This document shows positions 4,703 through 11,948 of a DNA stretch of 12,670 bases, in pieces. Position 1 is the stretch's first letter. Every line of letters starts with the position of its first letter. A program made the translations under genes and the position numbers. Source of the stretch: Bacteroidales bacterium (GTDB lineage: Bacteria; Bacteroidota; Bacteroidia; Bacteroidales; UBA932); NCBI GenBank assembly GCA_009784635.1, contig WRBG01000041.1, forward strand, positions 1 through 12,670. The letters are read 5' to 3'. Under the pieces are notes generated by a model that ran no database searches, was not told the DNA's origin, and saw only the letters and a list, made by a program, of their open reading frames with translations.

Positions 4703-7700
4703 ATGGGCGTAACTATTTACAGGGCTTCTGCAGGCTCGGGCAAGACCTATGCCCTAACAAGGGCTTTTGTGCGGCGATTGCTGGAGCAGGGCCATCCTTC
4801 GGCGTATTTGCATCAATTGGCCCTAACATTTACGCGCAAGGCTACGGAGGAGATGAAGGTACGTATCCTTGGCCTCTTGAACGATTTAAGTTTGCCGTCT
4901 GACGACAAGCGGGGACTAAAGGTTAGGGGGGATTTTTGTCGGGAATGGAAGGGCAAGGGAATGGGGGAGGAGGAGTTAAGAAAGCGGGCGGAGGCTTTGC
5001 GCAGCGCCATACTCCACGACTACGGCCGGTTCTCGGTATATACCATTGACGCCTTTTTCCAGCGGGTGGTGCGCTCCTTTATTTGGGAAGCGGGGCTTCC
5101 TCCGGCCTATACGGTGGAATTAGACAGCCGAAGATTATTGCAAGAGGCTGTTGATGAGGTGGTAGACGAGGTGTCCACCCACGGGCAAAACCGAAAATGG
5201 ATTGGAGAAATGTTGTCGGAACGGATTCGGGAGGGCAAGCGTTGGGACGTACAGGAAGCCTTTAACGAGGTAGGCAGACAGGTTTTTGACGAGCGATTCC
5301 GCAGTTTGGACGGGACATTGACAGACAAACTTTGCGATAAAGAATTTCTGTATGCCTATATGCAGGAACTGAAGGACTGGGACGTCCGTTTTTGCCGGCA
5401 GATGGAGGCTTATGCCGGAGAGGTCTTGCAGTTTTTGGATTCTCAAGGCTTGTGTACCACGGACTTTAAAGGAAAATCCCGCTCCTTCATGCGCTATTTC
5501 AACAAAATTAAAGAGGGCGACCTTATCCCCCCCGATTCTTTAAGAAAAGCCTTGGGCGATGATGCGGCATGGGCCGGCAAAAACGACCCGCAGGCAGGAC
5601 GGATAGCATCGGTATTAAGTCCTCTGAGTCGTTTGATACAGACCTGTATAGATTATTACGATGCCCAAGCTCCCACTTGGTTTGCCCTTACATCTACCCT
5701 TGCACTGTTGCCGCAAATGGGACTGTCCGCCGATATTTTGCGCCACATAAACAGCCTGTTGACAGACGATAATGCCATACACCTAAGCCAAACCCTCCTG
5801 CTTTTGAGCAAGCTTTGCTCCCAAAGCGACACCCCCTTTATTTGGGAGCGCATGGGTTGCCGTTATTCCGATTTTTTGTTGGACGAGTTCCAAGACACTT
5901 CGGTTTTGCAATGGAAAACCTTGCAGCCGCTTGTACATAACGGATTGTCTCAAGGAGGATGGTCATGGGTGGTGGGCGATACCAAACAGGCGATTTACCG
6001 CTGGCGCAACAGCGACTGGCGTATTTTGGGAGGAGGCTTGCGGGACGACCTGCATCCTCATCCATGCGAAGAAGAACTGCTGGCTGTCAACTGGAGAAGC
6101 CGAGAGGTCTTGGTGGACACGCTGGGGAATCTTTTTGAACAACTTATCCAAACGGTACACCGGCAGTTTGTAGAAACGTCCGTGGTTTTTCCCCAAGATA
6201 CAGCGCGTATTCAAGCCATTTCCCAAGAATTGTTAAAGGTTTATGCCGATGTAAAACAAGAAATCGCTCCGACCAAAAAAGACAGCGGAGGCTATGTGTC
6301 TGTGTGTCGGGTGGCGCCCACAGAGCAACAATCGGCCAAAGACCGGGTATTGGAACGCCTGCCTCATTTGATTATGGAGTTGCAGGACAGAGGTTTTTCG
6401 GCTTCGGACATCGCGGTTTTGGTAAGGAAAAACGGTCAGGGGCAAGAAGTTACTTCCTGCCTAATGGCTTTTAAAGAAAAGCCGGAGGCTAAGGGCTACT
6501 GTTTTGATGTGGTATCGCCCGACAGCTTATTTCTAAACCAATCTCCTGAAGTGCAATTGATAGTGGCGATTTTCAAACGGTTTGTACATCCCCGTGACGC
6601 CTTGAACAACCGCTTGATTGAGCAACTCTGCATCCGCTTAGATAGCCCTTGCCCCCTTGATTTGTGTACGGGGCCATTGAAGCATTACGCCCTCCCCGAG
6701 GCTTTTGAAGAGCTGATTAGGATATTGGGCTGGACCCAACGGACTTCTTGTTTTCCTTTTATCCAAGAGTTGCACAGCCAAATATTGGGTTTTGCCAAAA
6801 ACCAGTCGGGCGACCTTTTTTCTTTTGTCCGCTGGTGGGAGCAAAACGCAGACAAGCTAACCCTTAGCATAGAGCGCGGCGCAGCAGCCATACAGGTTTT
6901 GACCATCCATAAATCCAAGGGATTACAGTATCCGGTAGTCATTATTCCCTTTTGCGATTGGGGATTGGATTATAGCCATACACAGGCTCCGCTGCTGTGG
7001 GTACAGCCCCAACAGCCGCCCTTAAACCGCCTGCCTTTTGTGCCTCAGCGTTACGGCTCCCGAATGGCCCAAAGCCTGTTTGCCCAAGATTATTTTTACG
7101 AAAAGATGCAATACCGGCTCGACCAGTTGAATGTGTTTTATGTGGCGGCTACCAGAGCCGAAGACGAACTGCATCTGTTTTTGCCTCAATCCGGTTTGAC
7201 TTCTCATAATTTGGCGCGCATACTTGAGGAGCAGTTGTTTGAAGAAAACGCCGATGCGGATTGTCACAGGTACGGGGCGCCGGTGCAACCGGCGCCCTCC
7301 GGCGCGGCGGACAGGGAGGCAGGCCATGTCTTGGCTTGCTACGCCTCCTCCGCGCCAACCCTCCGGCTCCATACCCGTCTTGCCGACGAATCCCCCGAAG
7401 CGGAAATTACTTCTCCCCGCAAGCGCGGCATCATCCTCCACCGCTTGCTTTCGCGCATCCGTACCCATGACGACATAGACGCGGCAGTCCGGGCATTGGT
7501 AGAGGAAGGAATGGTAGCGCCGGATTCCATGGAGCAAACCGAGTACATGCGCATCCTCCGCAAAGCATTGGCCCAGACAGAGGCATCTGATTGGTTTGAC
7601 GGAAGTTGGACAGTACGCAACGAGGCTTCCATTCTGCTGCCCGCCGCCGCCGGCCGCAGCGTCCGCCCCGACCGCGTCATGGAAAAAGACGGCCGCATCC

Positions 7701-7831
7701 TCATCATTGACTACAAATTCGGACAAGCCAATCCGGCCCACCAACGACAGATGGACCAATACGTACACACCCTACAACAAATGGGTTATACTCAAGTAGA
7801 AGGCCATGTGTGGTATATCCCCGTGGCCTAA
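4703..7831 (+). CDS. AddA/RecB-type UvrD-family helicase-nuclease
   Basis: A 1042-aa ATP-dependent DNA helicase with a C-terminal nuclease, of the type that resects double-strand breaks for RecA repair and degrades foreign linear DNA. Visible motifs: Walker A ASAGSGKT (8-15); YTIDAFFQRVVRSF; Walker B DEFQDT (394-399); motif III GDTKQAIYRWR (425-435); IHKSKG (735-740); motif VI VAATRAEDE (814-822). The RecB-family nuclease domain has His913, Asp990, Asp1003 and Lys1005; Asp to Asp spacing of 13 followed by DYK agrees with the RecB active site. Its AddB-like partner is often adjacent in Bacteroidetes, but the flanking genes here are a lipoprotein and a ROK kinase, so AddB must lie elsewhere or be absent. 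The start at 4703 keeps MGVTIYRASAGSGKT, with the P-loop close to the N-terminus as is normal. The stop precedes the ROK ATG by 65 bases. AddA is the better name, RecB the alternative. Confidence 0.93.
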   Translation: MGVTIYRASAGSGKTYALTRAFVRRLLEQGHPSAYLHQLALTFTRKATEEMKVRILGLLNDLSLPSDDKRGLKVRGDFCREWKGKGMGEEELRKRAEALRSAILHDYGRFSVYTIDAFFQRVVRSFIWEAGLPPAYTVELDSRRLLQEAVDEVVDEVSTHGQNRKWIGEMLSERIREGKRWDVQEAFNEVGRQVFDERFRSLDGTLTDKLCDKEFLYAYMQELKDWDVRFCRQMEAYAGEVLQFLDSQGLCTTDFKGKSRSFMRYFNKIKEGDLIPPDSLRKALGDDAAWAGKNDPQAGRIASVLSPLSRLIQTCIDYYDAQAPTWFALTSTLALLPQMGLSADILRHINSLLTDDNAIHLSQTLLLLSKLCSQSDTPFIWERMGCRYSDFLLDEFQDTSVLQWKTLQPLVHNGLSQGGWSWVVGDTKQAIYRWRNSDWRILGGGLRDDLHPHPCEEELLAVNWRSREVLVDTLGNLFEQLIQTVHRQFVETSVVFPQDTARIQAISQELLKVYADVKQEIAPTKKDSGGYVSVCRVAPTEQQSAKDRVLERLPHLIMELQDRGFSASDIAVLVRKNGQGQEVTSCLMAFKEKPEAKGYCFDVVSPDSLFLNQSPEVQLIVAIFKRFVHPRDALNNRLIEQLCIRLDSPCPLDLCTGPLKHYALPEAFEELIRILGWTQRTSCFPFIQELHSQILGFAKNQSGDLFSFVRWWEQNADKLTLSIERGAAAIQVLTIHKSKGLQYPVVIIPFCDWGLDYSHTQAPLLWVQPQQPPLNRLPFVPQRYGSRMAQSLFAQDYFYEKMQYRLDQLNVFYVAATRAEDELHLFLPQSGLTSHNLARILEEQLFEENADADCHRYGAPVQPAPSGAADREAGHVLACYASSAPTLRLHTRLADESPEAEITSPRKRGIILHRLLSRIRTHDDIDAAVRALVEEGMVAPDSMEQTEYMRILRKALAQTEASDWFDGSWTVRNEASILLPAAAGRSVRPDRVMEKDGRILIIDYKFGQANPAHQRQMDQYVHTLQQMGYTQVEGHVWYIPVA
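7275..7297 (+). repeat. GC-rich 10-bp palindrome inside the helicase linker
   Basis: Arms 7275-7284 (gggcgccggt) and 7288-7297 are exact reverse complements around the loop gca. It lies in the codons for about residues 858-865, in the low-conservation linker between helicase motif VI and the nuclease domain, and keeps the frame open. The local sequence is far more GC-rich than the rest of the gene. It may be a small repeat insertion or chance in a GC-rich linker. Confidence 0.75.
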
Positions 7832-7833
7832 TC

Positions 7834-7865
7834 TTGCCGCTATTGTCAAATTTCCCTTATCTTCG
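7834..7865 (+). promoter_or_regulatory. Possible promoter of the sugar cassette
   Basis: TATCTTCG (7858-7865) matches TAnnTTTG at all but one fixed position and is preceded after 21 bases by TTG (7834-7836), the usual -33 spacing. Transcription would start near 7870 and give a leader of about 27 bases before the ATG at 7897. The match is imperfect; read-through from the helicase gene is the alternative. Confidence 0.4.
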
Positions 7866-7896
7866 TCGGCAGAAATCTAACCTAAACATCCGTTTT

Positions 7897-8847
7897 ATGT
7901 CTGTTATTGCCCTTGATATTGGAGGAACTAAGATTGCCGGAGCCTTTTTTGAACCGGACGGAAGCATGTCCCGTTATTGTAAACGCCTGTTGGAACATCG
8001 TTCCGGAGACCGGGTCGGAGACTTGGCCGTAGAAGTAATTCGCGAAGTCTTGTCGGCCCTCCCTGCCGGAGTGGAAGCGGAGGGAATCGGCGTCTGTATT
8101 CCGGGTATTGTGTACTCTAAAACCGAGCGGGTTTGGGCCCCCAATATCCCCGGCTGGGACAATTACCCGCTTGCCGACCACATCCGGAAGGGACTGCCGG
8201 AGCTGTCCGCGCCTATCCATATAGAAAGCGACCGCAGTTGCCATATATTGGGAGAGGTGTGGAAAGGCGCCGCCCGAGGCTGCGACAACGCCGTTTTTAT
8301 GGCTGTGGGCACCGGGATCGGCGTGGGAATCTTGATAGACGGCAAACTGCTGCACGGACAGAGCGACATTATTGGCGCCGCAGGCTGGATGGCCCTGCAT
8401 CCCCCTTATCTCTCTGATTACGATGCTTGCGGTTGTTTTGAATCCTACGCTTCGGGCCATGGGCTGGGGGTGCAGGCCCGCAAAATATTGCAGGAAGATG
8501 CTGCCTACAACGGCCCCATGAGGCACAAAAAGATAGAAGAAATATCGGCCTACGACGTATTTGAGCATTACCCATCCGGAGACTCCGTTGCGGTAGCGGT
8601 ACTGGGCAGGGCCATTGAATTTTGGGGCATGGCCTCGGCCAATTTGGTCAGCCTGTTGAATCCCCAAAAAGTGATTTGGGGAGGAGGCATTTTTGGCCCC
8701 GCCCTGCCATTCATTGACGATATCTATCGCGAAGCCCTACGCTGGGCGCAGCCCATCAGTATCCGCCAAACCCAATTTGTAGCCTCTCAAGTAGAGGAGG
8801 CCGGATTGTTGGGCGCGGCCTATTTAGTCATCAGAAATAAATCATAA
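7897..8847 (+). CDS. ROK-family sugar kinase, atypical
   Basis: A 316-aa cytoplasmic kinase-fold protein, expected to phosphorylate a sugar with ATP. The start at ATG 7897 puts the phosphate-binding motif DIGGTK at residues 7-12, as is normal; a longer frame from 7810 overlaps the helicase end and adds a non-conserved tail. GTGIGVG is at 138-144 and Asp112 (in IESDRS) sits where the catalytic base is found. The usual ExGH sugar/zinc motif is replaced by GAAGW (160-164), and the four-cysteine zinc signature CxCGxxGCxE is reduced to ACGCFE (177-182). The protein therefore probably lacks the structural zinc and may bind an unusual sugar or serve another role. The MFS transporter follows after 12 bases, so transport and phosphorylation are likely coupled. 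Substrate unknown. Confidence 0.85.
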   Translation: MSVIALDIGGTKIAGAFFEPDGSMSRYCKRLLEHRSGDRVGDLAVEVIREVLSALPAGVEAEGIGVCIPGIVYSKTERVWAPNIPGWDNYPLADHIRKGLPELSAPIHIESDRSCHILGEVWKGAARGCDNAVFMAVGTGIGVGILIDGKLLHGQSDIIGAAGWMALHPPYLSDYDACGCFESYASGHGLGVQARKILQEDAAYNGPMRHKKIEEISAYDVFEHYPSGDSVAVAVLGRAIEFWGMASANLVSLLNPQKVIWGGGIFGPALPFIDDIYREALRWAQPISIRQTQFVASQVEEAGLLGAAYLVIRNKS

Positions 8848-8859
8848 TCATTTTACATC

Positions 8860-10011
8860 ATGTATAAGAAACTTGCCGTTTTTATTGCCGCCTGTATGGG
8901 CATGTCGTTTTTTGGCATCACCATGACCTCTTTAGGCTCCATTTTACCCCGTGTTTCCGAAACCTTTGGACTAAACCAGTTAGAAATATCGGAACTCATT
9001 GTGTTTTTGCCCATCGGTATCCTGTTTGGCTCGCTGTTGTTTGGCCCCATTGTGGACAGATGGGGGTATAAATATTTATTGATTATCAGCTCATTGTTTG
9101 TGGGTCTGGGATTAGTGGGCATGGCCTTGGTACACAATCTGGCATGGATGCGCTTTGCTATTTTTTCCATTGGTTTGGGTGGAGGCGTTCTAAACGGATT
9201 GACCAACGCTTTGGTCTCCGACATTACGGACGACAAGGACCGCGGCGCAAAGCTCAGTTTGCTGGGCGCATTCTATGGGATTGGCGCATTGGGGATTCCG
9301 GTACTGTTAGCCTTTTTATCCAAGCTATACGACTACCAAACAATCCTGCAATACATAGGCTTTTTTATCCTGCTGTGCGTGGTCTATTTCTTTGTAATCG
9401 GTTTTCCAAAGGCCAAACAGGCCCAAGGCTTTCCCTTAATGGCAGGCGTTAAGTTGCTCAAACAACCTTTATTGTTGATTTTAAGTTTTGTACTCTTTTT
9501 TCAAGCAGCGGTAGAAGGATTGGGCAACAATTGGACCACCACCTATTTGGGCAGCGTGGCCAACCTAAGTAAAGAACAGGCCCTCTTTGCCTTTACCTTC
9601 CTCATGATTGGTCTGACGGCGGCGCGCTTGCTGTTGTCCGTACTTTTTCGCAAGATTGGAGAGCGCCGCCTCCTTTTTGGAAGCATACTGATTGCCTTGA
9701 CCGGATGCGCTTTCCTGCTCTTTGTGCCCACCTATTTGGGGGCCTCCGTAGCCATGACCCTCATCGGATTTGGCTTGGCCGCTACGTTTCCGGTGGTTTT
9801 TGGTATTTTGGGAAGCGCGTACGCCTCCCTCTCCGGCACCGTATTCAGCATTGCATTGGTCATCGCCCTGCTGGGGAATACTTCTGTGAATTATCTGATG
9901 GGCGTAGTGGCCCAGCGGTGGAGCATTGGACTCTATCCCGTACTCATGATTGTGTCGTTGTGCGCCATGATATTCCTTTTTGCCTTATCTTTGCGTCCCA
10001 AGAAAAAATAA
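8860..10011 (+). CDS. MFS transporter, probably sugar importer
   Basis: A 383-aa integral inner-membrane protein rich in hydrophobic segments consistent with about 12 transmembrane helices, the first at residues 5-27. The major facilitator signature in the loop between helices 2 and 3 is present as GPIVDRWGYK (62-71), matching GxxxDRxGxx. A polar stretch at about 188-200 (FPKAKQAQG) fits the central loop between the two six-helix halves. Sandwiched between a ROK kinase (12 bases upstream) and a SIS-domain protein (30 bases downstream), it most likely brings in the sugar handled by those enzymes, probably by proton symport. Substrate cannot be told from sequence; an exporter of a related compound is less likely in this context. 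Confidence 0.85.
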   Translation: MYKKLAVFIAACMGMSFFGITMTSLGSILPRVSETFGLNQLEISELIVFLPIGILFGSLLFGPIVDRWGYKYLLIISSLFVGLGLVGMALVHNLAWMRFAIFSIGLGGGVLNGLTNALVSDITDDKDRGAKLSLLGAFYGIGALGIPVLLAFLSKLYDYQTILQYIGFFILLCVVYFFVIGFPKAKQAQGFPLMAGVKLLKQPLLLILSFVLFFQAAVEGLGNNWTTTYLGSVANLSKEQALFAFTFLMIGLTAARLLLSVLFRKIGERRLLFGSILIALTGCAFLLFVPTYLGASVAMTLIGFGLAATFPVVFGILGSAYASLSGTVFSIALVIALLGNTSVNYLMGVVAQRWSIGLYPVLMIVSLCAMIFLFALSLRPKKK

Positions 10012-10041
10012 ATAAAACACTATAAATAATTAAAATAAATC

Positions 10042-10803
10042 ATGTTAGCATTAGAATGGATTAAGAACGCCAGAGGCGTAATGGACAAAATCGAAGCCAC
10101 CCAATTGGAAAATATTAAGAAAGCCGCCACCTTGATGGCCGACTCTATTGAGGCCGGTCGCTGGGTACACACATTTGGTTGCGGCCACGCCACCATACCC
10201 GTAGAGGAGATGTATCCCCGAATCGGAGGCTTTGTAGGCTTTCACCCCATGGTCGAACTGCCCCTTACTTTCTTTACCCGCATTACGGGAGAGATGGGGG
10301 TGCATCAGTTTCTCTTTCTGGAGCGTGCCGAAGGCTATGGCGTAGAGATTATGAAAGGTTATGATTTTGACGCCCGCGACACCGTATGGTTGTTCTCGCA
10401 TACCGGCATCAACAACGTCAATATTGACGTGGCGCTCGAGGCCAAAAAGAAGGGAATGAAAGTAATTGTGTACGGCTCAGCCGCCGAATCGGCAGACAAG
10501 CAAACCCGCCACTCCTGTGGCAAAACCCTGTTTCAGTTGGGCGATATAGTGGTGGACTCCTGCGTTCCCTTGGTAGACGCATCGGTGCCTCTAAAAAATC
10601 ACTTTGACAAAGTAGGCCCCGTTTCGACCTTGGGCTTTGTTACTTTGGTGTGGATGACCGTTACCACCGTAGCCGAGATTTTGGCCGACCGCGGCGTACA
10701 CCTCTTTATTCATCCTTCGCACAATGTCCCGGGAGACTCTACCGCCCGCGAGCGTTTAGACGCTGCCTTGGCCGAATACAAGCGCAGGGTAAAGGTGTTG
10801 TAG
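10042..10803 (+). CDS. SIS-domain protein (UPF0309-like sugar-phosphate binding)
   Basis: A 253-aa cytoplasmic protein with one SIS (sugar isomerase) fold. HTFGCGHATIPVEEMYPRIGG (about 43-63) carries the first phosphosugar-binding loop, and LFSHTGINNVNIDVALEAKK (about 119-138) the second, with Ser/Thr residues in the place that grips the phosphate. It resembles the UPF0309 group, whose reaction is not established; related SIS proteins are sugar-phosphate isomerases or etherases. As third gene of a cassette with a kinase and a transporter it probably acts on the phosphorylated product. No Shine-Dalgarno sequence precedes it; the upstream 30 bases are AT-rich. It ends 19 bases from the convergent FISUMP gene, and I see no hairpin terminator in that gap. 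Confidence 0.85.
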   Translation: MLALEWIKNARGVMDKIEATQLENIKKAATLMADSIEAGRWVHTFGCGHATIPVEEMYPRIGGFVGFHPMVELPLTFFTRITGEMGVHQFLFLERAEGYGVEIMKGYDFDARDTVWLFSHTGINNVNIDVALEAKKKGMKVIVYGSAAESADKQTRHSCGKTLFQLGDIVVDSCVPLVDASVPLKNHFDKVGPVSTLGFVTLVWMTVTTVAEILADRGVHLFIHPSHNVPGDSTARERLDAALAEYKRRVKVL

Positions 10804-10822
10804 CAAAGAATTACTCTTCAGA

Positions 10823-11851
10823 CTATTGAGGGTCGTGGATAAGGCGCACGCAGCGCACAGAAGCGCCAAAGGCGTCCTTATGGGTAGCATGATAGGGGAA
10901 CCGGTCAAAATCGTAATAGATATAGCGGTAGTAGCCATTATCTGCGTCTGATTGAGAGGAGCTTAGCCAAAATCCGTAACTGCCGTAGAGGCCGTAATTG
11001 TTGCCGTAGTTGGTACTGTTGCCTCCGGGTAAGCCGTTCCAGCCGGCTTGGTTGTTCTTGGTGTTGCGGGGGCTGTAGGGCCAAATGTGGGTATCGTTTA
11101 GTTTGGCGTAGGCGCAGAGCGGAGCGGCAATATGATTCCAATCGTCAAAAAAGGATAGGGGAGCGCCTCCGTTGATTACGGTGGCCAAAGAGGCCCAGTC
11201 TTCATTGGTGGGAACGCTCCAGCCCGGAGGACAAACACCTTGAGGCCCCTGTCCCAAACCGCTTGCCGCCGTACCTCCCGTGGCTTGGTTCCAAGAATAG
11301 AGCCTGCCAAAAGGAGTGCTTAGGGCTTCTGCTTTGGCATAGGGATAACCCGCTCCGGCCCAGTTGAGGTTTTGCACAAACCATTCTAATGGCCCGTAGG
11401 TTCGGGTGTGGTACAACTGTTGGTCTCTGGAATCGGTAACGGTATCCGTCCCCTCTGTGATGCCGGAAAGGCAGTTCCAAAAAAGGCTGTCTATCACAAC
11501 AACTATTTGGGTGGCGATGATATCGTAGTATTCCTCGCAGGAAACGGTGATGGTAACGGTATAGTTGCCGGTTACGGGTGGACTAACACAGGCAAAGGTT
11601 TGAGTTCTACACGTATCCGGCGTAAACCCCGGCGCAATCCATGTGTACCCAAGTCCTTCTTGGGGCTGGCTAATACCCCAAGCCGTAAAGGTGTAGTTTT
11701 TATTCATATACAAATACCCGGGAACATCTTGATTAAGGACTCCGGTCATGTATTTTTTGTATTCGGGATCAGGCTCCTTTTTCTTACATGCGCTCAACAG
11801 CAGTACAATGAGGCCTATGTACAGAGCGGCAATAATACGGTATTTAGTCAT
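10823..11851 (-). CDS. FISUMP-domain lipoprotein
   Basis: A 342-aa secreted lipoprotein counted from the ATG at 11851; the frame continues up to 11884 but the extra residues spoil the signal peptide. MTKYRIIAALYIGLIVLLLSA ends in lipobox LSAC with Cys22. Residues about 30-115 form a strand-rich Ig/PKD-like region (TGNYTVTITVSC). Residues about 120-340 contain the FISUMP domain (Fibrobacter succinogenes major paralogous domain): AGYPYAKAE, FGRLYSWNQAT, GVCPPGWSVPTNEDW, YGFWLSSS and the terminal GASVRCVR. The family is common in Bacteroidota and Fibrobacter and is cell-surface, with no proven function. The Asn/Gly/Tyr-rich stretch before YGFWLSSS is normal for the family. It is convergent with the sugar cassette and divergent from apbE. 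Confidence 0.88.
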   Translation of the reverse strand: MTKYRIIAALYIGLIVLLLSACKKKEPDPEYKKYMTGVLNQDVPGYLYMNKNYTFTAWGISQPQEGLGYTWIAPGFTPDTCRTQTFACVSPPVTGNYTVTITVSCEEYYDIIATQIVVVIDSLFWNCLSGITEGTDTVTDSRDQQLYHTRTYGPLEWFVQNLNWAGAGYPYAKAEALSTPFGRLYSWNQATGGTAASGLGQGPQGVCPPGWSVPTNEDWASLATVINGGAPLSFFDDWNHIAAPLCAYAKLNDTHIWPYSPRNTKNNQAGWNGLPGGNSTNYGNNYGLYGSYGFWLSSSQSDADNGYYRYIYYDFDRFPYHATHKDAFGASVRCVRLIHDPQ

Positions 11852-11873
11852 CGGTTCACAGTGAAATAAAGTA

Positions 11874-11907
11874 CAAAGATGCAAATAATTTTAAGGCTTG
11901 GCAAAAA
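11874..11907 (-). promoter_or_regulatory. Promoter of the FISUMP lipoprotein gene
   Basis: On the minus strand CATCTTTG (11881-11874) matches TAnnTTTG at all fixed positions but the first, and TTTTTG (11907-11902) lies 20 bases upstream as a -33 element. Transcription would start near 11867, about 15 bases before the ATG at 11851, which supports that start over 11884. Confidence 0.5.
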
Positions 11908-11930
11908 TGAAAAATAAAATCGTACATTTG
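11898..11930 (+). promoter_or_regulatory. Promoter of apbE
   Basis: TACATTTG (11923-11930) is an exact TAnnTTTG box, with TTG (11898-11900) 22 bases upstream. The predicted start is near 11937, about 12 bases ahead of the ATG at 11949. It interleaves with the opposite promoter for the FISUMP gene, so the two may compete. Confidence 0.6.
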
Positions 11931-11948
11931 AATGTTATTTAAACAACT

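Larger units (their letters stand above)
4668..4714 (+). repeat. 47-bp direct repeat, right copy (divergent promoter plus helicase start)
   Basis: Same sequence as 3432-3478 apart from position 4693. It contains the leftward -7 box at 4668-4675, the rightward box at 4688-4695, a small inverted repeat GCCCA/TGGGC (4695-4708) around the helicase start codon, and the first four helicase codons. Because this copy drives an intact gene it is probably the original and the left one the derivative. Confidence 0.92.

Noticed and set aside
7022..7768. Minus-strand open frame of 248 codons
   Set aside because: It lies wholly antisense to the helicase nuclease region, which has clear catalytic motifs; its translation is low-complexity and unlike a protein family.
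7810..7896. 29-residue N-terminal extension of the ROK frame
   Set aside because: It overlaps the helicase end and places DIGGTK far from the N-terminus; ATG 7897 is the better start and a promoter lies within the extension.
7882..8667. Minus-strand open frame of 261 codons
   Set aside because: It is antisense to the ROK gene, whose motifs are in the plus frame; open by codon bias only.
10804..10822. Shared terminator between the SIS and FISUMP genes
   Set aside because: No stem or T-run is visible in the 19-base gap.
11408..11869. Plus-strand open frame of 153 codons
   Set aside because: It is antisense to the FISUMP lipoprotein, which has a lipobox and a recognisable domain.
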